A stretch of DNA of 6,963 nt, taken from NCBI GenBank assembly GCA_003644325.1, contig QNCA01000068.1:1-6963 (forward strand), written 5' to 3'. Both the position numbers and the translations under genes were made by a program. This document shows, one piece after another, positions 6,579-6,963 of the stretch (positions are counted from its first letter, which is position 1; every line of letters begins with the position of its first letter). This DNA comes from Planctomycetota bacterium (GTDB lineage Bacteria; Planctomycetota; B129-G9). Below the pieces are notes generated by a model. It saw only the letters and a list, made by a program, of their open reading frames with translations. It was not told where the DNA came from and did no database searches.

Positions 6579-6704
6579 GGCTAACCAGCGGGTCAACCGG
6601 ACAGCAAGGGGCGGCTTTTTTAAAGGTCGAAATAATTTTTAAATGATGTGCTTTCAACCAACTTTTTTGGAAACCCTTGCTGCCCGTTACCCTTAACGTT
6701 AGGT
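6579..6704 (+). other. attC site, 126 bp
   Basis: R' box GTTAGGT (6698-6704) pairs with the R'' box GGCTAAC (6579-6585). After the spacers, the L'' arm TCAACCGGACAGCAAGGG (6593-6610) pairs with CCCTTGCTGCCCGTTAC (6674-6690). That gives nine uninterrupted pairs (CAGCAAGGG), then A6601 as a single extra base on the left, then GG and AAC pairs. This is the clearest attC in the window. It separates the two-gene membrane cassette from the exported protein that follows. Confidence 0.85.
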
Positions 6705-6735
6705 GTCTTTAAAATGAGATAGAAAGGAGGCAAAA

Positions 6736-6963
6736 ATGAAAAATCTTCTATTACCGCTCATTATTGCACTAGGGCTTGTCACATTTGCTCAAGCTGGAGA
6801 CGTTACTGTCTATGACTATCAGTCTGGCCAGTTTTATAATTATGATGTCTAACAAAACGGAAATAGTATAACAATGTACGAGTATCAACGTGGAACCTTT
6901 ACAGATGGATCTACAGCGGGGGATAGCCCACCTTATTATGATTATGGTACCGGTTCGTTTTAT
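6736..6963 (+). pseudogene. Exported Tyr/Asp-rich repeat protein with in-frame ochre stop, cut by window edge
   Basis: AAAGGAGG (6723-6730) lies five bases before ATG 6736. The product opens with a signal peptide (MKNLLLPLIIALGLVTFAQA, likely cut after AQA at residue 20). The mature part reads GDVTVYDYQSGQFYNYDV and then meets TAA at 6850-6852 (codon 39). The same frame stays open to the window end with the same style of sequence (TMYEYQRGTFTDG, PPYYDYGTGSFY), showing three copies of a Y-[DE]-Y-x-x-G-x-[FY] unit. The stop is therefore a late mutation inside a real gene, most simply from CAA or GAA. The intact product would be a small periplasmic or secreted beta-rich protein of unknown function. 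As it stands, only a 38-residue precursor would be made. Confidence 0.75.

Noticed and set aside
4283..6852. Stop-codon reassignment as the explanation for both TAG and TAA interruptions
   Set aside because: The intact genes here end in TAA, so TAA reassignment is excluded. One TAG in an IS is better explained by mutation.
1..6963. tRNA, rRNA, CRISPR array, integrase gene
   Set aside because: None was seen: no cloverleaf, no regularly spaced repeats, and no tyrosine-recombinase motifs in any frame.

Overview
The window reads as a stretch of a cassette array from a bacterial chromosomal (sedentary) integron. Every convincing non-IS gene is on the + strand. Most genes or gene pairs are followed by a non-coding block that ends in a GTTAGNN heptamer, at 1140, 3125, 3672, 5384 and 6698. 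Two of these blocks (1023-1146 and 6579-6704) fold as full attC sites: an inverted R''/R' pair, then a longer L''/L' stem with one unpaired extra base on the left arm. The others are shorter or degenerate. No integrase gene or attI site is visible, so this is the inside of an array. The low G+C of the cassettes, the one-protein-per-attC layout and the IS110-family insertion fit a proteobacterium or Desulfobacterota-type environmental bacterium, but the taxon cannot be fixed from this sequence.

Layout. (1) 3-1146: a cassette with the 3' part of an unrecognised gene and a zinc-ribbon plus DUF2569 membrane protein, which seems to start at ATA and has lost its fourth zinc cysteine. (2) 1140-3131: a large cassette for an exported protein made almost wholly of ankyrin repeats. 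(3) 3125-3678: a small protein with two membrane segments whose 3' end appears to overlap its attC. (4) 3672-5390: no + strand gene. It holds an IS110-family (IS1111-like) element on the - strand whose transposase has an amber codon, a non-coding 3' region of about 290 bases, and a large palindrome next to the IS. (5) 5384-6704: a frameshifted small membrane protein and a second membrane protein with a possible PH-like tail. (6) 6698-end: an exported Tyr/Asp-rich repeat protein broken by an in-frame TAA.

Shared themes. All recognisable cassette products are membrane or exported proteins, except the edge fragment, whose N-terminus is missing. Four of the eight genes carry a visible lesion: an ATA start with Cys to Tyr, an amber, a -1 frameshift and an ochre. 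The region therefore looks like a cassette reservoir that is partly decaying. No joint pathway can be assigned. What links the genes is the integron recombination system that collected them.
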